Of a stretch of DNA of 64,000 bases, positions 8,909-18,269 are shown in pieces. The stretch lies in contig NZ_MWQN01000004.1 of assembly GCF_002024165.1 (NCBI RefSeq), positions 496,001 to 560,000 of the forward strand, in the 5' to 3' direction. The notes beneath the pieces are model-generated. The model saw nothing but the letters and a program-made list of their open reading frames with translations. It ran no database searches and was not told the origin of the DNA. This DNA comes from Embleya scabrispora. Its GTDB lineage: Bacteria > Actinomycetota > Actinomycetes > Streptomycetales > Streptomycetaceae. The position numbers and the translations under genes were made by a program. Each line of letters starts with the position of its first letter. Positions within the stretch are counted from its first letter, which is position 1.

Positions 8909-10450
8909 TCACGGGCAGGTCGGGTCACCGGGCTGGGCCGGGACGCTGACCGCGTTCCAGGCGGCCTTGGTCTTGTTGAACAGGCCGCAGGTGGAGTCGA
9001 GCGCCTTGGCGGACTTCAGGGTCGCGGTGCGGTACTTCTTGTAGGTCATGCCGCTCGTCTTGAGCAACATGCCGCCGTAGAAGATCTTGCCCGCGGTCTG
9101 GATTCCGGTACCCGTGAGTTGCGTGTTGTTGCAGGTCGGGCTGCTGGGCTTGCCACCGCCGGGGTTCGTGCCCTCGGCGAGCAGGTAGAACCAGTGGTTC
9201 AGCGGCCCGGCCGCCGCGTGGGTCTCGGTGCCCGGGATCGAGGCGCTGTAGCAGTTCGGGTTGTTGCTGATCTGCGAGGGGTTGTACATGTTGCGGATCG
9301 GGCCGCTGCCGACCAGGTTGACCGTCTCGCCGACCAGGTAGTCCGGGCGGTCGTAGGGCGAGGGCTCGTTGGTGTACGCCTCGGTGAGCGCGCCGAAGAT
9401 GTCGCCGGTGCCCTCACCCAGACCGGCCTCGGAGCCGGCGCCGCCGGGAGTGAACTGGTCTATGCCGTGCCCGAATTCGTGGCCCACGACGTCCATGGAC
9501 GCGATCCACTGGTTGCTCTGGTTGTGGCCGATCTGGATCTGCGAGCCGGTCCAGTAGGCGTTGATCGCGGGCAGTCCGACACGTACCGGCCAGCTTCCGC
9601 CGGAGCCGTTGTGACCGTTGCGACCGAGCCAGTCGCGGAGCATGTTCCATTCCTTCTGCGCGGCCCACAGGGCGTCCACGCAGCCCGTCTCCTTGCTCGT
9701 GGCGTTGCCGTTGCCCCAGGTGTCGGTGGCCTTGGTGAAGACGCCGCCGCTGTAGTCGGAGCAGGACAGGCCGGGCCGGGTCAGGTCGGTCATCTTGTAG
9801 TTGCCGGCGCTGCCGCTGGTGGTGATCGTCAGCGGGTTGGGGCCGTTCCACTGGCTGGTGCCGGTGCCGCCCTTGACGTCGTCGTAGGAGTCGAGCACCT
9901 GCCCCGAGCGGGCGTCGACGAAGACGTGCAGCCGGCTGGGCGCGGTCTCGGTGTTGCCGATCAGCACGGTCTCCCAGGCCAGGTTGGCGGAGCCCTCCCG
10001 GACCCGGACGACCAGGCGTCGCGAGTCGACCTTCTCGACGACCTTGAGCTGCCCACGCGAGACGTTCTCGGCCGCGTCCTTGCCGACCGTCGGCTTGACG
10101 GGGACGTCGATCCGCAGGTCGGTGGCCGACTGTGCGGCCCGGACGGTGCCGTTGCCGTCGGCCAGCACCGCCGCGCTGCCGCCGACCACGGGCAGCCCGC
10201 GGTAGGTGCGCTCGTAGGCCACGGAGTACAGGTTGTCGACCCACGGGGTCACCTGCTGCCGCACGTAACTCTCGTCGGGGCCCTTGGCCAGGACGTCCAG
10301 GCCGCTCGCGGCGGCCATGTCGGCGGCGGACACCGCCGCCGCCAATCCGGGTGCGGGCGGAGGAGTCGCCGCGTTCGACTGGGAGGTGCCGACCACGAGG
10401 CCGGCGAGTAGGGCCAGGACCGACCCGACCGTCACCGTGCTGCGTTTCAT
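8909..10450 (-). CDS. Secreted M4-family (thermolysin-like) metalloprotease
   Basis: The 513-residue preproprotein starts [17 protein letters not shown] with a signal peptide ending near NAA. A PepSY/FTP-type propeptide occupies roughly residues 60-200 and the catalytic domain follows. The zinc site is [11 protein letters not shown] (H324, E325, H328), with a third ligand probably in [11 protein letters not shown] (E346). The substrate-stabilising His is expected in [13 protein letters not shown]. The C-terminal helical domain ends with [10 protein letters not shown]. The usual M4 sequence NEAxSD is replaced by GEGTGD, but the Glu is kept. The gene stands alone with its own terminator and probably serves protein degradation outside the cell. 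Confidence 0.9.
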   Translation of the reverse strand: MKRSTVTVGSVLALLAGLVVGTSQSNAATPPPAPGLAAAVSAADMAAASGLDVLAKGPDESYVRQQVTPWVDNLYSVAYERTYRGLPVVGGSAAVLADGNGTVRAAQSATDLRIDVPVKPTVGKDAAENVSRGQLKVVEKVDSRRLVVRVREGSANLAWETVLIGNTETAPSRLHVFVDARSGQVLDSYDDVKGGTGTSQWNGPNPLTITTSGSAGNYKMTDLTRPGLSCSDYSGGVFTKATDTWGNGNATSKETGCVDALWAAQKEWNMLRDWLGRNGHNGSGGSWPVRVGLPAINAYWTGSQIQIGHNQSNQWIASMDVVGHEFGHGIDQFTPGGAGSEAGLGEGTGDIFGALTEAYTNEPSPYDRPDYLVGETVNLVGSGPIRNMYNPSQISNNPNCYSASIPGTETHAAAGPLNHWFYLLAEGTNPGGGKPSSPTCNNTQLTGTGIQTAGKIFYGGMLLKTSGMTYKKYRTATLKSAKALDSTCGLFNKTKAAWNAVSVPAQPGDPTCP

Positions 10451-10732
10451 CGAGGCTCCTTGGCTGGAGGACAGGCCTCGACCACGAGTCCGACTCGCGC
10501 CGGCTCCGCGAGGTGAACGGAACCGACCGTCGTGTGCGCCGGGTTCGTGCCCGAGCGAACGAAACGCTCACACAGGCACAAGTCGACCGTCAATGAAATG
10601 CGATCGACGCGGCACAATCTGTCAACAACGCCGCACCCGCCTCTACCGCCCCAACCGGCGGTCCACGAAGGCGAGTCGGCTGGAATCCCGGCCCGCGTAC
10701 GGGTGACGGGGTGCCTACCCTCGGGCGGGTCG

Positions 10733-11674
10733 TCAGGCGCCGGGGTCGGGTTTTATCGGTTCGGTGAGGTGCGCGCGCACCGCTTCCAGTTGCGCGGCGA
10801 ACGCCAGGCCCAGGAACAACGCGATCGAGGTCATGTAAGCCCACAGGATCAACGACACGAACGCGCTGAGCGGCCCGTACACGGAGTCGAACGAGCCGCT
10901 GAAGCGGACGTACAGACCCAGCAGCCACGTCAGCAGCACCCACAAGACCACGTACACCGCCGCCCCGAACGCCAGCCAGGTGAAGCCGGGTTGGCGACGG
11001 CGCGGCGACCACCGGAACACCGCGGACGCCGAGATCAGCGCGAGCACGATGCCCACCGGCCAGCGCATCGTGTTCCCCCACGTCTGCTGGGTGTCGCTCC
11101 ATCCGTAGACGTCGCCGGCCGCTCCGACGATGTCGCGGCCCGCCACGGTCAGCAGTACACCGAGGCCGATCGGGATGCCCACCACGAGCGTCATCACCGC
11201 GGCGCGGCCGTACTTGCGCAGGAACGGACGGTCGCGTTCCACGCCGTAGATCCGGTTGGCGCCCCGCTCGATCTGGCTCATCGCCGTCGCGACGTTGACC
11301 AGCGCGAACAGCAGTCCCAGGGAGAGTGCGGCCGCGCTGCCCTCACCCGCGTCGCGCAGCGTGTCCCGCACGACGGCCGAACTGGGGCCGGTGGACAGCC
11401 GCCCGAGGATCGACGAGACGAACAGACCGAACTTGTCCGTATGCAAGACCCTGGACAGACCGACGACGGCGATCGCGAACGGCAGCACCGACAACACGCC
11501 CTGGAGCGCGAGCGCACGCGAGTGGGTGAACCCGTCCGCATACCGAAACCGGATGAACGCGTTCTTGACCAGCGTCCACCCGCCGTACCGACGCAGCGTC
11601 GCCCACGCCTCGTCGGCCGACAACTCCTCGCCCTTCATGTCCCGCGTCTCGGGAACCCGCATCGCTGTGCCCAT
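10733..11674 (-). CDS. YihY/BrkB-family inner-membrane protein
   Basis: This is a membrane protein of about 313 residues with six hydrophobic segments, including ALALQGVLSVLPFAIAVVG, AAVMTLVVGIPIGLGVLL and a final SLILWAYMTSIALFLGLAF. The pattern and the AxQ(L/I)ERGANRIYGVERDR loop are those of the BrkB/YihY family, whose function is not settled. The start is uncertain: 11674 (MGTAMRV), 11662 and 11638 are all possible and none has a strong ribosome site. A longer open frame would run into the divergent SGNH gene and is not used. Confidence 0.8.
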   Translation of the reverse strand: MGTAMRVPETRDMKGEELSADEAWATLRRYGGWTLVKNAFIRFRYADGFTHSRALALQGVLSVLPFAIAVVGLSRVLHTDKFGLFVSSILGRLSTGPSSAVVRDTLRDAGEGSAAALSLGLLFALVNVATAMSQIERGANRIYGVERDRPFLRKYGRAAVMTLVVGIPIGLGVLLTVAGRDIVGAAGDVYGWSDTQQTWGNTMRWPVGIVLALISASAVFRWSPRRRQPGFTWLAFGAAVYVVLWVLLTWLLGLYVRFSGSFDSVYGPLSAFVSLILWAYMTSIALFLGLAFAAQLEAVRAHLTEPIKPDPGA

Positions 11675-11801
11675 GGGCGACTTCTGCCCGACGACCGCGA
11701 ATCTACGGCGGGATCGCGGTGGATGACCGTTCCTCTCACAGTATGTGATGAAACGATGACGGCCGCCCTGGGCCGGGATTTCAGCGGTTGTACTGAACGG
11801 C

Positions 11802-12650
11802 ATGAACAACCAGACCAACCCCTCCGCCCGCCGTCGGCGCACCGTCCGGTTCACCGCGGGAATCGCCCTCGCCACCGCGACGGGCGTCCTCGGACTCACC
11901 GCCTGCGACGACTCGGACAACAAGAGCACGGCCGGCGTGGGCCCGTCCGATTCGGCCGCGTCCTCGGCCGGCGCCGGCCGGGAGTCCGCCGCGGCCGGGG
12001 ACAAGAACGCGAAGCTCGCCAAGGTGCTGTGGATGGGTGACTCCATCGGCGAGGTCGAGGCCCCCGCACTCGGGGCGGCGATGAAGGCCGGCGGCATCGA
12101 GTTCAAGTCGATCGCCGCCGCCGGCGGCGGTGGTGTCATCGGCGAGGTCGCCGAGCCCACCTGGGAGCAACTGCCCAGGGAACTCGGCTCCTACAAGCCG
12201 AACGTCGTCGTCTACCAGATCACGACCTACGACTGGGGCAAATCGGAGGAACAACACGCGGGCTACGAACGACTGGTCGGGACGGTGACCGACGCGGGCG
12301 CCGAACTCGTCATCGTGTCCGCGCCGCCGTTTCGAATCGACGACTTCTACAAGCCGCACGAGGCGGAGATCAAGTCCGCCCCGAAGTCGGCCAAGGACGT
12401 GGCGGACAAACATCCGGGCAGGGTGCGCTTCCTCGACGCCGCGGCCCTGTGGGGCACCGACGGCGCCGCCGCCAAGGCCCAGCGCAGCAACGACGGCATC
12501 CACTCGTGTCAGCAGGGTGCGGCCGCGTTCGCCCACTGGTTGGGCAAGGAACTCGGCAAGCAGTACTCCTTCACGCCGGCGGCGGCCGACCGCTGGGCCA
12601 CCGGATCGTGGACCGGCGACAAGGTGTACGCACGCCTCGGCTGCAAGTAG
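11802..12650 (+). CDS. SGNH/GDSL-type hydrolase lipoprotein
   Basis: The 282-residue product has a basic N-terminus, a hydrophobic segment ending GLTAC (lipobox), a Ser/Ala/Gly linker, and an SGNH fold from about residue 68. Block I is WMGDSIGE with the nucleophile Ser; the Asp-His block is NDGIHSCQQGAAAFAHWL. It is therefore an anchored esterase/acyltransferase on the outer membrane face. The next gene is an acyltransferase-3 membrane protein. In many bacteria these two domains are fused and O-acetylate envelope polymers; here they are separate, with a hairpin between them. Confidence 0.8.
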   Translation: MNNQTNPSARRRRTVRFTAGIALATATGVLGLTACDDSDNKSTAGVGPSDSAASSAGAGRESAAAGDKNAKLAKVLWMGDSIGEVEAPALGAAMKAGGIEFKSIAAAGGGGVIGEVAEPTWEQLPRELGSYKPNVVVYQITTYDWGKSEEQHAGYERLVGTVTDAGAELVIVSAPPFRIDDFYKPHEAEIKSAPKSAKDVADKHPGRVRFLDAAALWGTDGAAAKAQRSNDGIHSCQQGAAAFAHWLGKELGKQYSFTPAAADRWATGSWTGDKVYARLGCK

Positions 12651-12695
12651 TCGACCCGGGCGACGTGTTCGCCTCCCCCGGCCACAGTTGATCGA

Positions 12696-12727
12696 GGGGC
12701 GGAACGGGCCGGGGCTCGTTCCGCCCC
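12696..12727 (+). terminator. Hairpin between SGNH and acyltransferase genes
   Basis: An 11-bp perfect stem (12696-12706 with 12717-12727, ten-base loop) lies between two genes that read in the same direction. It could end the first transcript or act as a partial attenuator. Confidence 0.6.
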
Positions 12728-12750
12728 CGCGTCTTTCGGAGACCCATCCC

Positions 12751-14028
12751 ATGCCTGCGCAGACTTCCCCTGGGCGTACCCATCGGCGGGTTCCCACGCC
12801 GTCCACGTCGCCCGCGACACCCACGCCGCCCGCGAGCCGGCCCGTCTCCGCGAGAGCGCACATCGGGCCGCTGGACGGTCTGCGCGGTGTGGCGGTCGCG
12901 GCGGTGCTGCTCTTTCACGCCGGACACTTCGGCGGCGGCTTCCTGGGCGTCGACCTGTTCTTCGTGCTGTCCGGGTACCTGATCACCGGGCTGCTGCTCA
13001 AGGAGGCGGCGGCCGGCAACGGCCGCATCGACCTCATCGCGTTCTGGGGCCGCCGGGCCCGCCGCCTGCTGCCCGCGCTCGCCGTCATGGTGTCCGGCAC
13101 CCTGTTGCTGGTGTGGGCGTTCGGCGCGCCGGCGCTGATCCGGAACGCGTTGGACGACGGCCCGTGGGTGGTGGCGAATCTCGCCAACTGGCACTTCATC
13201 GCGGACCGGATGGGCTACTGGAACTCCGGCGACACCCGCGTCTTCGGTCATCTGTGGAGCATCGCCGTCGAGGAGCAGTTCTACCTGTTCTGGCCGGTGC
13301 TCCTGGTCCTGGTGGCCCGCGGCGGGAACGCCGGCCGCAACGTCGCGATCGTCGCGGCAACCGGGGCTCTTGCCTCGCTCGCCCTGATGCTCCACCTCGC
13401 CGATCCGATCGACAGCACCCGGGTGTACGAAGGCACCGACACCCGTGCCTTCTCCCTGCTCCTGGGCGCTGTGATGGCCACCGGGCCGGCCACTCGCGCG
13501 GTGGCCCGACTGGGCGAGCGTTTGGCCGGGTGGATCTCGCTGGCCCTGGTGGGCGGCATCGGCACGTACTGGGTCCTGGCCGACGGAGAGGATTCCCCGT
13601 CACTGTTCCAGGGGGGAATGTTCCTGCACGCCCTGGCCGCCGCCGCGCTCATCTCCTGCCTCACCCGGGCACCGGGCAGCCCTGTCGGCCGAGTCCTGGG
13701 CTGCGCCGCGGTGCGCTGGACCGGTCTGATCTCGTACAGCCTCTACCTGTGGCACTGGCCGGTCTATCTGCTGCTGGACGAGGAACGCCTCGGCTTCTCG
13801 GGCTGGGGGCGGACGGCCGTCATCGTGGCCGTTTCCGTTGCCGCCGCCGTGCTGTCCAAGCTCCTGGTGGAGGATCCGATCCGTTTCCGGGCCCGCTGGG
13901 CGCGCGGTCGGACCGGGGCCGTCGCCCTGGTGGCCACGTTCGCCGCGATGGCGGCCCTGTGGGCGGCCGTACCGGAGCCCCACAGCGGGGCCGACTCCGT
14001 CGATGTCACCCAACTGACCTACGGATAG
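12751..14028 (+). CDS. Acyltransferase-3 family membrane protein (OafA/YrhL type)
   Basis: This is a membrane acyltransferase of about 425 residues. After a Pro/Thr-rich cytoplasmic leader the domain begins HIGPLDGLRGVAVAAVLLFH, with the catalytic His of the family in LLFHAGH, then GVDLFFVLSGYLITGLLL and WGRRARRLLPAL. VFGHLWSIAVEEQFYLFWP near residue 175 is diagnostic. Ten or so helices follow. It carries an acyl group across the membrane for modification of a surface polysaccharide or lipid. The ATG at 12751 follows CGGAGACC. The C-terminal SGNH domain often fused to this family is absent; a stand-alone SGNH lipoprotein precedes it. Confidence 0.85.
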   Translation: MPAQTSPGRTHRRVPTPSTSPATPTPPASRPVSARAHIGPLDGLRGVAVAAVLLFHAGHFGGGFLGVDLFFVLSGYLITGLLLKEAAAGNGRIDLIAFWGRRARRLLPALAVMVSGTLLLVWAFGAPALIRNALDDGPWVVANLANWHFIADRMGYWNSGDTRVFGHLWSIAVEEQFYLFWPVLLVLVARGGNAGRNVAIVAATGALASLALMLHLADPIDSTRVYEGTDTRAFSLLLGAVMATGPATRAVARLGERLAGWISLALVGGIGTYWVLADGEDSPSLFQGGMFLHALAAAALISCLTRAPGSPVGRVLGCAAVRWTGLISYSLYLWHWPVYLLLDEERLGFSGWGRTAVIVAVSVAAAVLSKLLVEDPIRFRARWARGRTGAVALVATFAAMAALWAAVPEPHSGADSVDVTQLTYG

Positions 14029-14050
14029 CGGAAGTTCCGGGACAGTGCGG

Positions 14051-14082
14051 CCGGCCGGCCGCTTGCGCGGTCGGCCGGCCGG
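14051..14082. terminator. Bidirectional hairpin terminator
   Basis: An 11-bp perfect GC-only stem (14051-14061 with 14072-14082) with a ten-base loop lies between the converging acyltransferase and polysaccharide deacetylase genes. Confidence 0.75.
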
Positions 14083-14096
14083 TGTTCGGAGCAGGT

Positions 14097-14915
14097 TCAC
14101 GATTGCGGGAAGCTGTACCGGTATCCCTGCTCGTCGAACCACGCCAGGAGCTTTTCGAGGGCCTGGAAGGACTGTTCGCGATCGCCGCCCCCGTCGTGCA
14201 TCAAAACGGTGGGGCCCTTGGCCAGTTGTTGTTGGACGCGGGTGACGATGGTGTCGACTCCGGGGCGTTGGTAGTCGCTCGGGTCGACGTTCCAACCGAG
14301 GGGACGCATACCGTGGTCGGCGGCGACCCGGCGGCTTTCCGGGGTGAACGCGCCACCGGGTGCGCGGTAGTACCAGATTCGTCGACCTCCCGACGCCTGG
14401 TCGATCATGTTCTTGGCGTCGAGGATCTCCTGCGTCTGGTAGTCGACGGGCTTCTTGTCCATGCCGGTGTCGTGGTGCACCGAGTGATTGCACAGGCGGT
14501 GGCCGGCGTCGACGATCTTTCCGAGCAGTTCGGGGTTGGCCTTGGCGGCGGGTCCCAGGACGCAGAACACGGCCTTGGCGTTGTGCTTCTTCAGCAGCTC
14601 CAGGAAGCGGGGCGTCCATACGGCGTCCGGACCGTCGTCGAGGGTGAGGTTGACCGCCTTGCCGCCGTCCTCCGAGTGCCGCGATATCGAGGGATCGACC
14701 TTGCCGCCCTCCTTCGAGTGCGGGTCGGTCGGCGTTTCGGCATCGGCGGCACCCGGCACGGGCCGGGCCGCCTGGTGGGTGTCGCCGACACGTTGCTTCG
14801 CCGGCGTTTCGGAGCCGCCGGCGCAACTCGCGAGAGCCGCCGCGACCACGACGAGGGCCATCGTCCTGCCCACGCCCTGCACCAAGTCGCCGCGGCGTAT
14901 TCCACCAATCGTCAT
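14097..14915 (-). CDS. Polysaccharide deacetylase lipoprotein (NodB domain, CE4)
   Basis: The 272-residue product starts MTIGGIRRGDLVQG and has a lipobox ALASC, then a linker and a NodB domain. All CE4 motifs are present: LTLDDGPD (catalytic base and metal Asp), HSVHH (metal His pair), YRAPGGAFTP, DPSDY, and VLMHDGGG. It removes N- or O-acetyl groups from peptidoglycan, chitin or a similar polymer at the cell surface. The start at 14915 has AGGAA eight bases upstream. It converges with the acyltransferase gene, so the two could have opposing effects on surface acylation (inference). Confidence 0.88.
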   Translation of the reverse strand: MTIGGIRRGDLVQGVGRTMALVVVAAALASCAGGSETPAKQRVGDTHQAARPVPGAADAETPTDPHSKEGGKVDPSISRHSEDGGKAVNLTLDDGPDAVWTPRFLELLKKHNAKAVFCVLGPAAKANPELLGKIVDAGHRLCNHSVHHDTGMDKKPVDYQTQEILDAKNMIDQASGGRRIWYYRAPGGAFTPESRRVAADHGMRPLGWNVDPSDYQRPGVDTIVTRVQQQLAKGPTVLMHDGGGDREQSFQALEKLLAWFDEQGYRYSFPQS

Positions 14916-15236
14916 GGGTATTCCTGTCTCGATATCCCGGATCCTGATTCGACTGCTCGCCGAGCCAAACACGTTCGGGTATCGAAACCGGAGGCTGTCA
15001 TCGTCTCGTCACATATCCCGCATGGAGCCGTCATCCCGGGACCATAGGGTCGTCATCGAGGCTCTGAGCTGTACGAACAGGCACCGACTCGTCCGCCGGC
15101 CGTCGTAAAGTCGGAGGGCACCGCAGACCGCCGTCCCTGCCTCACCGCACATTCCTCGGACGGCCCGACACGACCCGCATAATCCATATGATCCAGATGA
15201 TCCGTCGGGACGACTCAGCAGGGAATTGTCACCACC
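14916..15236. other. Divergent promoter region, deacetylase and response regulator
   Basis: This 321-bp gap has no gene that I can support. Close to the response regulator start there is a short direct repeat, ATCCATATG then ATCCAGATG (15182-15199), inside a locally AT-rich stretch. It could be a binding site for the regulator itself, but two copies of nine bases are weak evidence. Confidence 0.4.
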
Positions 15237-15944
15237 ATGCCACGCGTATTGCTTATCGAAGACGACCCCGCGGTCCGAAGAGGCGTCGCCATCGCACTGC
15301 GACGGCGCGGCCACGAGGTCGCCGTCGCGCCCACCGGTGAGGCCGGACTCGCCACCCTGGAGGACTTTCGCCCAGACCTCGTCCTGCTGGACCTGATGCT
15401 GCCGGGCATGAACGGCCTGGAGGTGTGCCGCCGGATCCGGGAACGACACCAACTCCCGATCATCATCCTCACCGCGCGCGGCGACGACATGGACGTCGTG
15501 GTCGGCCTGGAGGCGGGCGCGGACGACTACGTCGTCAAGCCGGCAGGCGGCGAGGTCCTGGGGGCCCGCGTCAAGGCCGCCCTGCGCCGCGCCGTTCCCG
15601 CCGACCCCGACGACGGCATCGCCGGGGACCCGACCGCGCCCCGGGTCGACCGCTACGGCGACCTGACGATCGACCGGGCCGCGCTCATCGTGTCCAAGAA
15701 CGGAACCGAACTCACCCTCGCGCCCTCCGAACTCAAACTGCTGCTGTACCTGTCCGCGTCCTCCGGGCGCGTGTACAGCCGCGACATCCTCCTCGAACGG
15801 GTCTGGGAGCACAGCTACGCCGGTGACGCCCGGCTGGTCGACGCGTGCGTGTTGCGCCTGCGCGGGAAGGTCGAGGACGATCCGCGCCACCCCCGCTACG
15901 TGCAGACGGTTCGCGGATTCGGCTACCGCTTCGGTCCGCTGTGA
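15237..15944 (+). CDS. OmpR/PhoB-type response regulator
   Basis: The 235-residue protein has a receiver domain (RVLLIEDDPAVRR acidic pocket; phospho-acceptor Asp in LVLLDLMLPGMNG near residue 52; Thr in ILTARG; Lys in VVKPAG) and a C-terminal winged helix (LTLAPSELKLLLYL, then VWEHSYAGDARLVDACVLRLR and RGFGYRFGPL). It binds DNA after phosphorylation by the kinase encoded next, whose GTG start overlaps this stop by 4 bp. The layout regulator-kinase-lipoprotein resembles envelope-stress systems of actinomycetes in which a lipoprotein modulates the sensor. Confidence 0.92.
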   Translation: MPRVLLIEDDPAVRRGVAIALRRRGHEVAVAPTGEAGLATLEDFRPDLVLLDLMLPGMNGLEVCRRIRERHQLPIIILTARGDDMDVVVGLEAGADDYVVKPAGGEVLGARVKAALRRAVPADPDDGIAGDPTAPRVDRYGDLTIDRAALIVSKNGTELTLAPSELKLLLYLSASSGRVYSRDILLERVWEHSYAGDARLVDACVLRLRGKVEDDPRHPRYVQTVRGFGYRFGPL

Positions 15945-17452
15945 CCGCGTCCGCCGCGCGTTCCGTGCCCGGGTCCTCGCGCGCTCTCGTACGCCGGTTG
16001 TCGCTGCGGGGCCTGCGCCCTCGCCTGGTCGTCGCGTTTCTCCTGGTTGCCGCGTTCAGCGCGCTGATCACTTCCGCGCTGACGTTCGACAAGGCCCGGG
16101 ACGCGATCCTCGACCGCACCGAGGACGCCGCGACCGACGAACTGCGCGCCCAGCTCGACGCGCGCGCGCCCGATCTGGCGTATCCGCCCAGCGCCGAGAA
16201 CCTGCTGGAGTTGACCGTACTGCTCAACCGCGCGGGCACCCCGCGCAACTGGCGCACACACGTGTCGTACCAGGACGGCCCGCTCGTCCCCGCCGAGGCG
16301 CCGGGCGATCCCGGCGCGATCACCGCGGCCCTGCGATCCGCGGTGTTGCGGAAGAACGGCGCGGTGGCCCAGCGCGTCGCGCGGCCCGGCGGCCCGTGGC
16401 TGGTCGTCGGAATGCCGATCCTCCACGCGGGGCCCGAGAACACCCCCACCCGGATCGTGGTGTACGCCGAAATGTCCCTGCGCGGCGAACAGGCCGACAT
16501 CCACGCCCTGGTCACCGCGGCCCGCTACGGCGCGATCCCCGCCGTCGGGCTCGCCCTCGTCCCGGCGCTCGTCGCCGCCGCGCACGTGCTGCGCCCGGTA
16601 CGGCGGCTGCGTGCGGGAGCCCACCGGATCACAGAGGGCGGCCTCGACACCCGCATCCCCGTCCACGGCAACGACGAACTCGCGGACCTGACCGCGACGT
16701 TCAACACCATGGCAGACACCATCGAACGCGACGCCACCGAACTGCGCCGGCTCGAAGCCGGCGCCCGCCGGTTCGCCGCCGACGTCTCGCACGAACTGCG
16801 CACCCCCCTCGCGGCGATGGTCGCCGTCACCGAGGTCCTCGACGAGGACACCGCCCATCTGGACCCCGACACCTCCGAAGCGCTTCGCCTGGTGGCCGAG
16901 GAGACCCGCAAACTCGCGCGCATGGTCGACGACCTCATGGAGATCTCCCGCTTCGACGCGGGCGCCGCGGTCCTGCACACCGACGAGGTCGACGTCGCCG
17001 GCGCGGTACGCCGGACCCTGCGCGCCCGCGGTTGGAGCGACCGGGTCGACACCGAACTCCCCGACGGGATCCGGGTCGTCCTGGACCCTCGGCGCTTCGA
17101 CGTCGCCCTCGCCAACCTGGTCGGAAACGCGCTGCGGCACGGCGGCGACCCCGTCCGGGTCGTGCTGCGCCGCGCCGACGACCGCGTCGCCGTCGATGTC
17201 GTCGACCAAGGCCCCGGCATCGATCCGGCCGTACTCGCGCACATCTTCGACCGCTTCTACAAAGCCGACTCGGCCCGGACCCGATCCGACGGCAGCGGCC
17301 TGGGACTGGCCATCGCGCGCGAGAACATCCACCTGCACGGCGGCACCCTGCGAGCGGCCTCCGCGGCCGGCGAGGGCACCGTGTTCACCATCGAACTCCC
17401 GCTCGTACCACCGGTCGTCGTACCGGATACCCGACGTCCGGAGGATCAGTGA
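15941..17452 (+). CDS. Sensor histidine kinase
   Basis: The kinase has about 503 residues. I start it at the GTG at 15941 that overlaps the response regulator stop (GTGA); a longer open frame starting earlier lies inside the regulator gene. It has one membrane helix near residue 30 (VVAFLLVAAFSALITSAL), an extracytoplasmic domain to about residue 185, a second helix, a HAMP domain, the phosphoacceptor His in FAADVSHELRTPLAAM, and a HATPase domain with NLVGNALRHGG, DQGPGIDP and SDGSGLGLAIA. It phosphorylates the adjacent regulator. The following lipoprotein gene overlaps its stop as GTGA. Confidence 0.92.
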   Translation: MTASAARSVPGSSRALVRRLSLRGLRPRLVVAFLLVAAFSALITSALTFDKARDAILDRTEDAATDELRAQLDARAPDLAYPPSAENLLELTVLLNRAGTPRNWRTHVSYQDGPLVPAEAPGDPGAITAALRSAVLRKNGAVAQRVARPGGPWLVVGMPILHAGPENTPTRIVVYAEMSLRGEQADIHALVTAARYGAIPAVGLALVPALVAAAHVLRPVRRLRAGAHRITEGGLDTRIPVHGNDELADLTATFNTMADTIERDATELRRLEAGARRFAADVSHELRTPLAAMVAVTEVLDEDTAHLDPDTSEALRLVAEETRKLARMVDDLMEISRFDAGAAVLHTDEVDVAGAVRRTLRARGWSDRVDTELPDGIRVVLDPRRFDVALANLVGNALRHGGDPVRVVLRRADDRVAVDVVDQGPGIDPAVLAHIFDRFYKADSARTRSDGSGLGLAIARENIHLHGGTLRAASAAGEGTVFTIELPLVPPVVVPDTRRPEDQ

Positions 17453-18003
17453 AGCTCGCCGTCACCGTGGCCGCCGCCCTCGTGGCCGCCCTCGTCGCCG
17501 GATGCGGCATCTCGACCACGACGCCACACGGAGCCGGTCCGCCGGCCAGGGGTGTTCCCCAGGTCGGCGCCGTTCCCGACCGGGCGCACCTGTTCTTCGT
17601 GTCCGCCGACGGGGTCCAAGCCGTGTCCCGGCCCACCGACACGTCCCTCGACCCCGGCCAGGCGATCGCACTGCTGCTGATGGGACCGACCGAGGCCGAA
17701 CGGCGGCGGGGATTCTCGACCGCCCTGGCGGAGGTGGGCGGCCGGGTCGACGTCGACACCGGGGAGGGCAGCGTCACCCTCACACTACCCCTCGATGCCG
17801 GCCGAGTACCGGTGGACGCGATCCACCAACTCACCTGCACCGCGGCCAACGCCCGCGTTCCGGGCGGCCGCTCCGTCACCGACGTCGACATCAACTTCCG
17901 CGAACTCGGCAAGCCGGGCGTGTGGGGCCCGTTGCACTGCAACATCGCCGGCTACTACGCGCTGCCCGAGCGGCCCTCCCCCCAGGCAAGCCGTTCCGGC
18001 TGA
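17449..18003 (+). CDS. GerMN/LpqB-like lipoprotein coupled to the two-component system
   Basis: The 184-residue product starts at a GTG overlapping the kinase stop and begins VKLAVTVAAALVAALVAGC, a lipoprotein signal with its lipobox Cys at 19. The mature part includes the stretch AIALLLMGPTEAERRRGFST, which resembles the GerMN domain core (LLxGPTxxExxxG) seen in LpqB and sporulation GerM proteins. It ends with conserved-looking Cys residues (LTCTAAN and PLHCNIAG). Strict coupling to the kinase suggests that it senses or modulates the signal at the membrane, as LpqB does for MtrAB. That role is inference. Confidence 0.75.
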   Translation: MKLAVTVAAALVAALVAGCGISTTTPHGAGPPARGVPQVGAVPDRAHLFFVSADGVQAVSRPTDTSLDPGQAIALLLMGPTEAERRRGFSTALAEVGGRVDVDTGEGSVTLTLPLDAGRVPVDAIHQLTCTAANARVPGGRSVTDVDINFRELGKPGVWGPLHCNIAGYYALPERPSPQASRSG

Positions 18004-18067
18004 AACCTCGGGCCACCGGCCCCGACGAGAAGGCGGCCATGAATATGGGCGCGGCGACGGCGTCGCG

Positions 18068-18231
18068 ATGAATCCCGACGACGTCGACCTCGTCCGCCGG
18101 GTCAACGCAATCCTGGAGAACTACCGCGCGGGCGGCACGAACAGCCCATGGATGGCCTCCTACCGGAAGTGGCCGGCCGCGAACCTCTCCGACCCGACCG
18201 CGACCCCGCCCCCGCCCGCTACGTCGACTGA
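18068..18231 (+). CDS. Possible small protein downstream of the lipoprotein (apparent 1-base lesion)
   Basis: From the ATG at 18068 the frame encodes MNPDDVDLVRRVNAILENYR and continues GGTNSPWMASYRKWP with a strong third-position G/C bias, which looks coding. As given, the frame has no stop before the terminator hairpin and would read through it to 18331, overlapping the opposite gene. If one C were missing from the run at 18209-18213, the protein would instead end PARYVD at the TGA at 18229-18231, five bases before the stem. I recognise no family. No good ribosome site is visible. This is a speculative call. Confidence 0.25.
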
Positions 18232-18235
18232 GCGG

Positions 18236-18269
18236 CGCCACGCTCCGGGCGGTCGCCCGGAGCGTGGCG
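18236..18269. terminator. Strong bidirectional hairpin terminator
   Basis: A perfect 15-bp stem (18236-18250 with 18255-18269, loop GGTC) lies between the two-component operon on the plus strand and the duplicated-domain lipoprotein on the minus strand. Confidence 0.85.

Noticed and set aside
7952-10411. An 819-codon plus-strand open frame across the FCD regulator and M4 protease
   Set aside because: It crosses a gene boundary and a terminator hairpin and is antisense to two genes with intact motifs, so it is a shadow.
10451-10732. A TTGACA hexamer (minus strand, 10620-10625) as the M4 protease promoter
   Set aside because: No TANNNT-like -10 element occurs at 16-18 bases, so I did not list it as a feature.
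15182-15199. A 9-bp direct repeat before the response regulator as an autoregulatory site
   Set aside because: Two short copies in an AT-rich patch are not enough, and no third copy or conserved spacing is seen.
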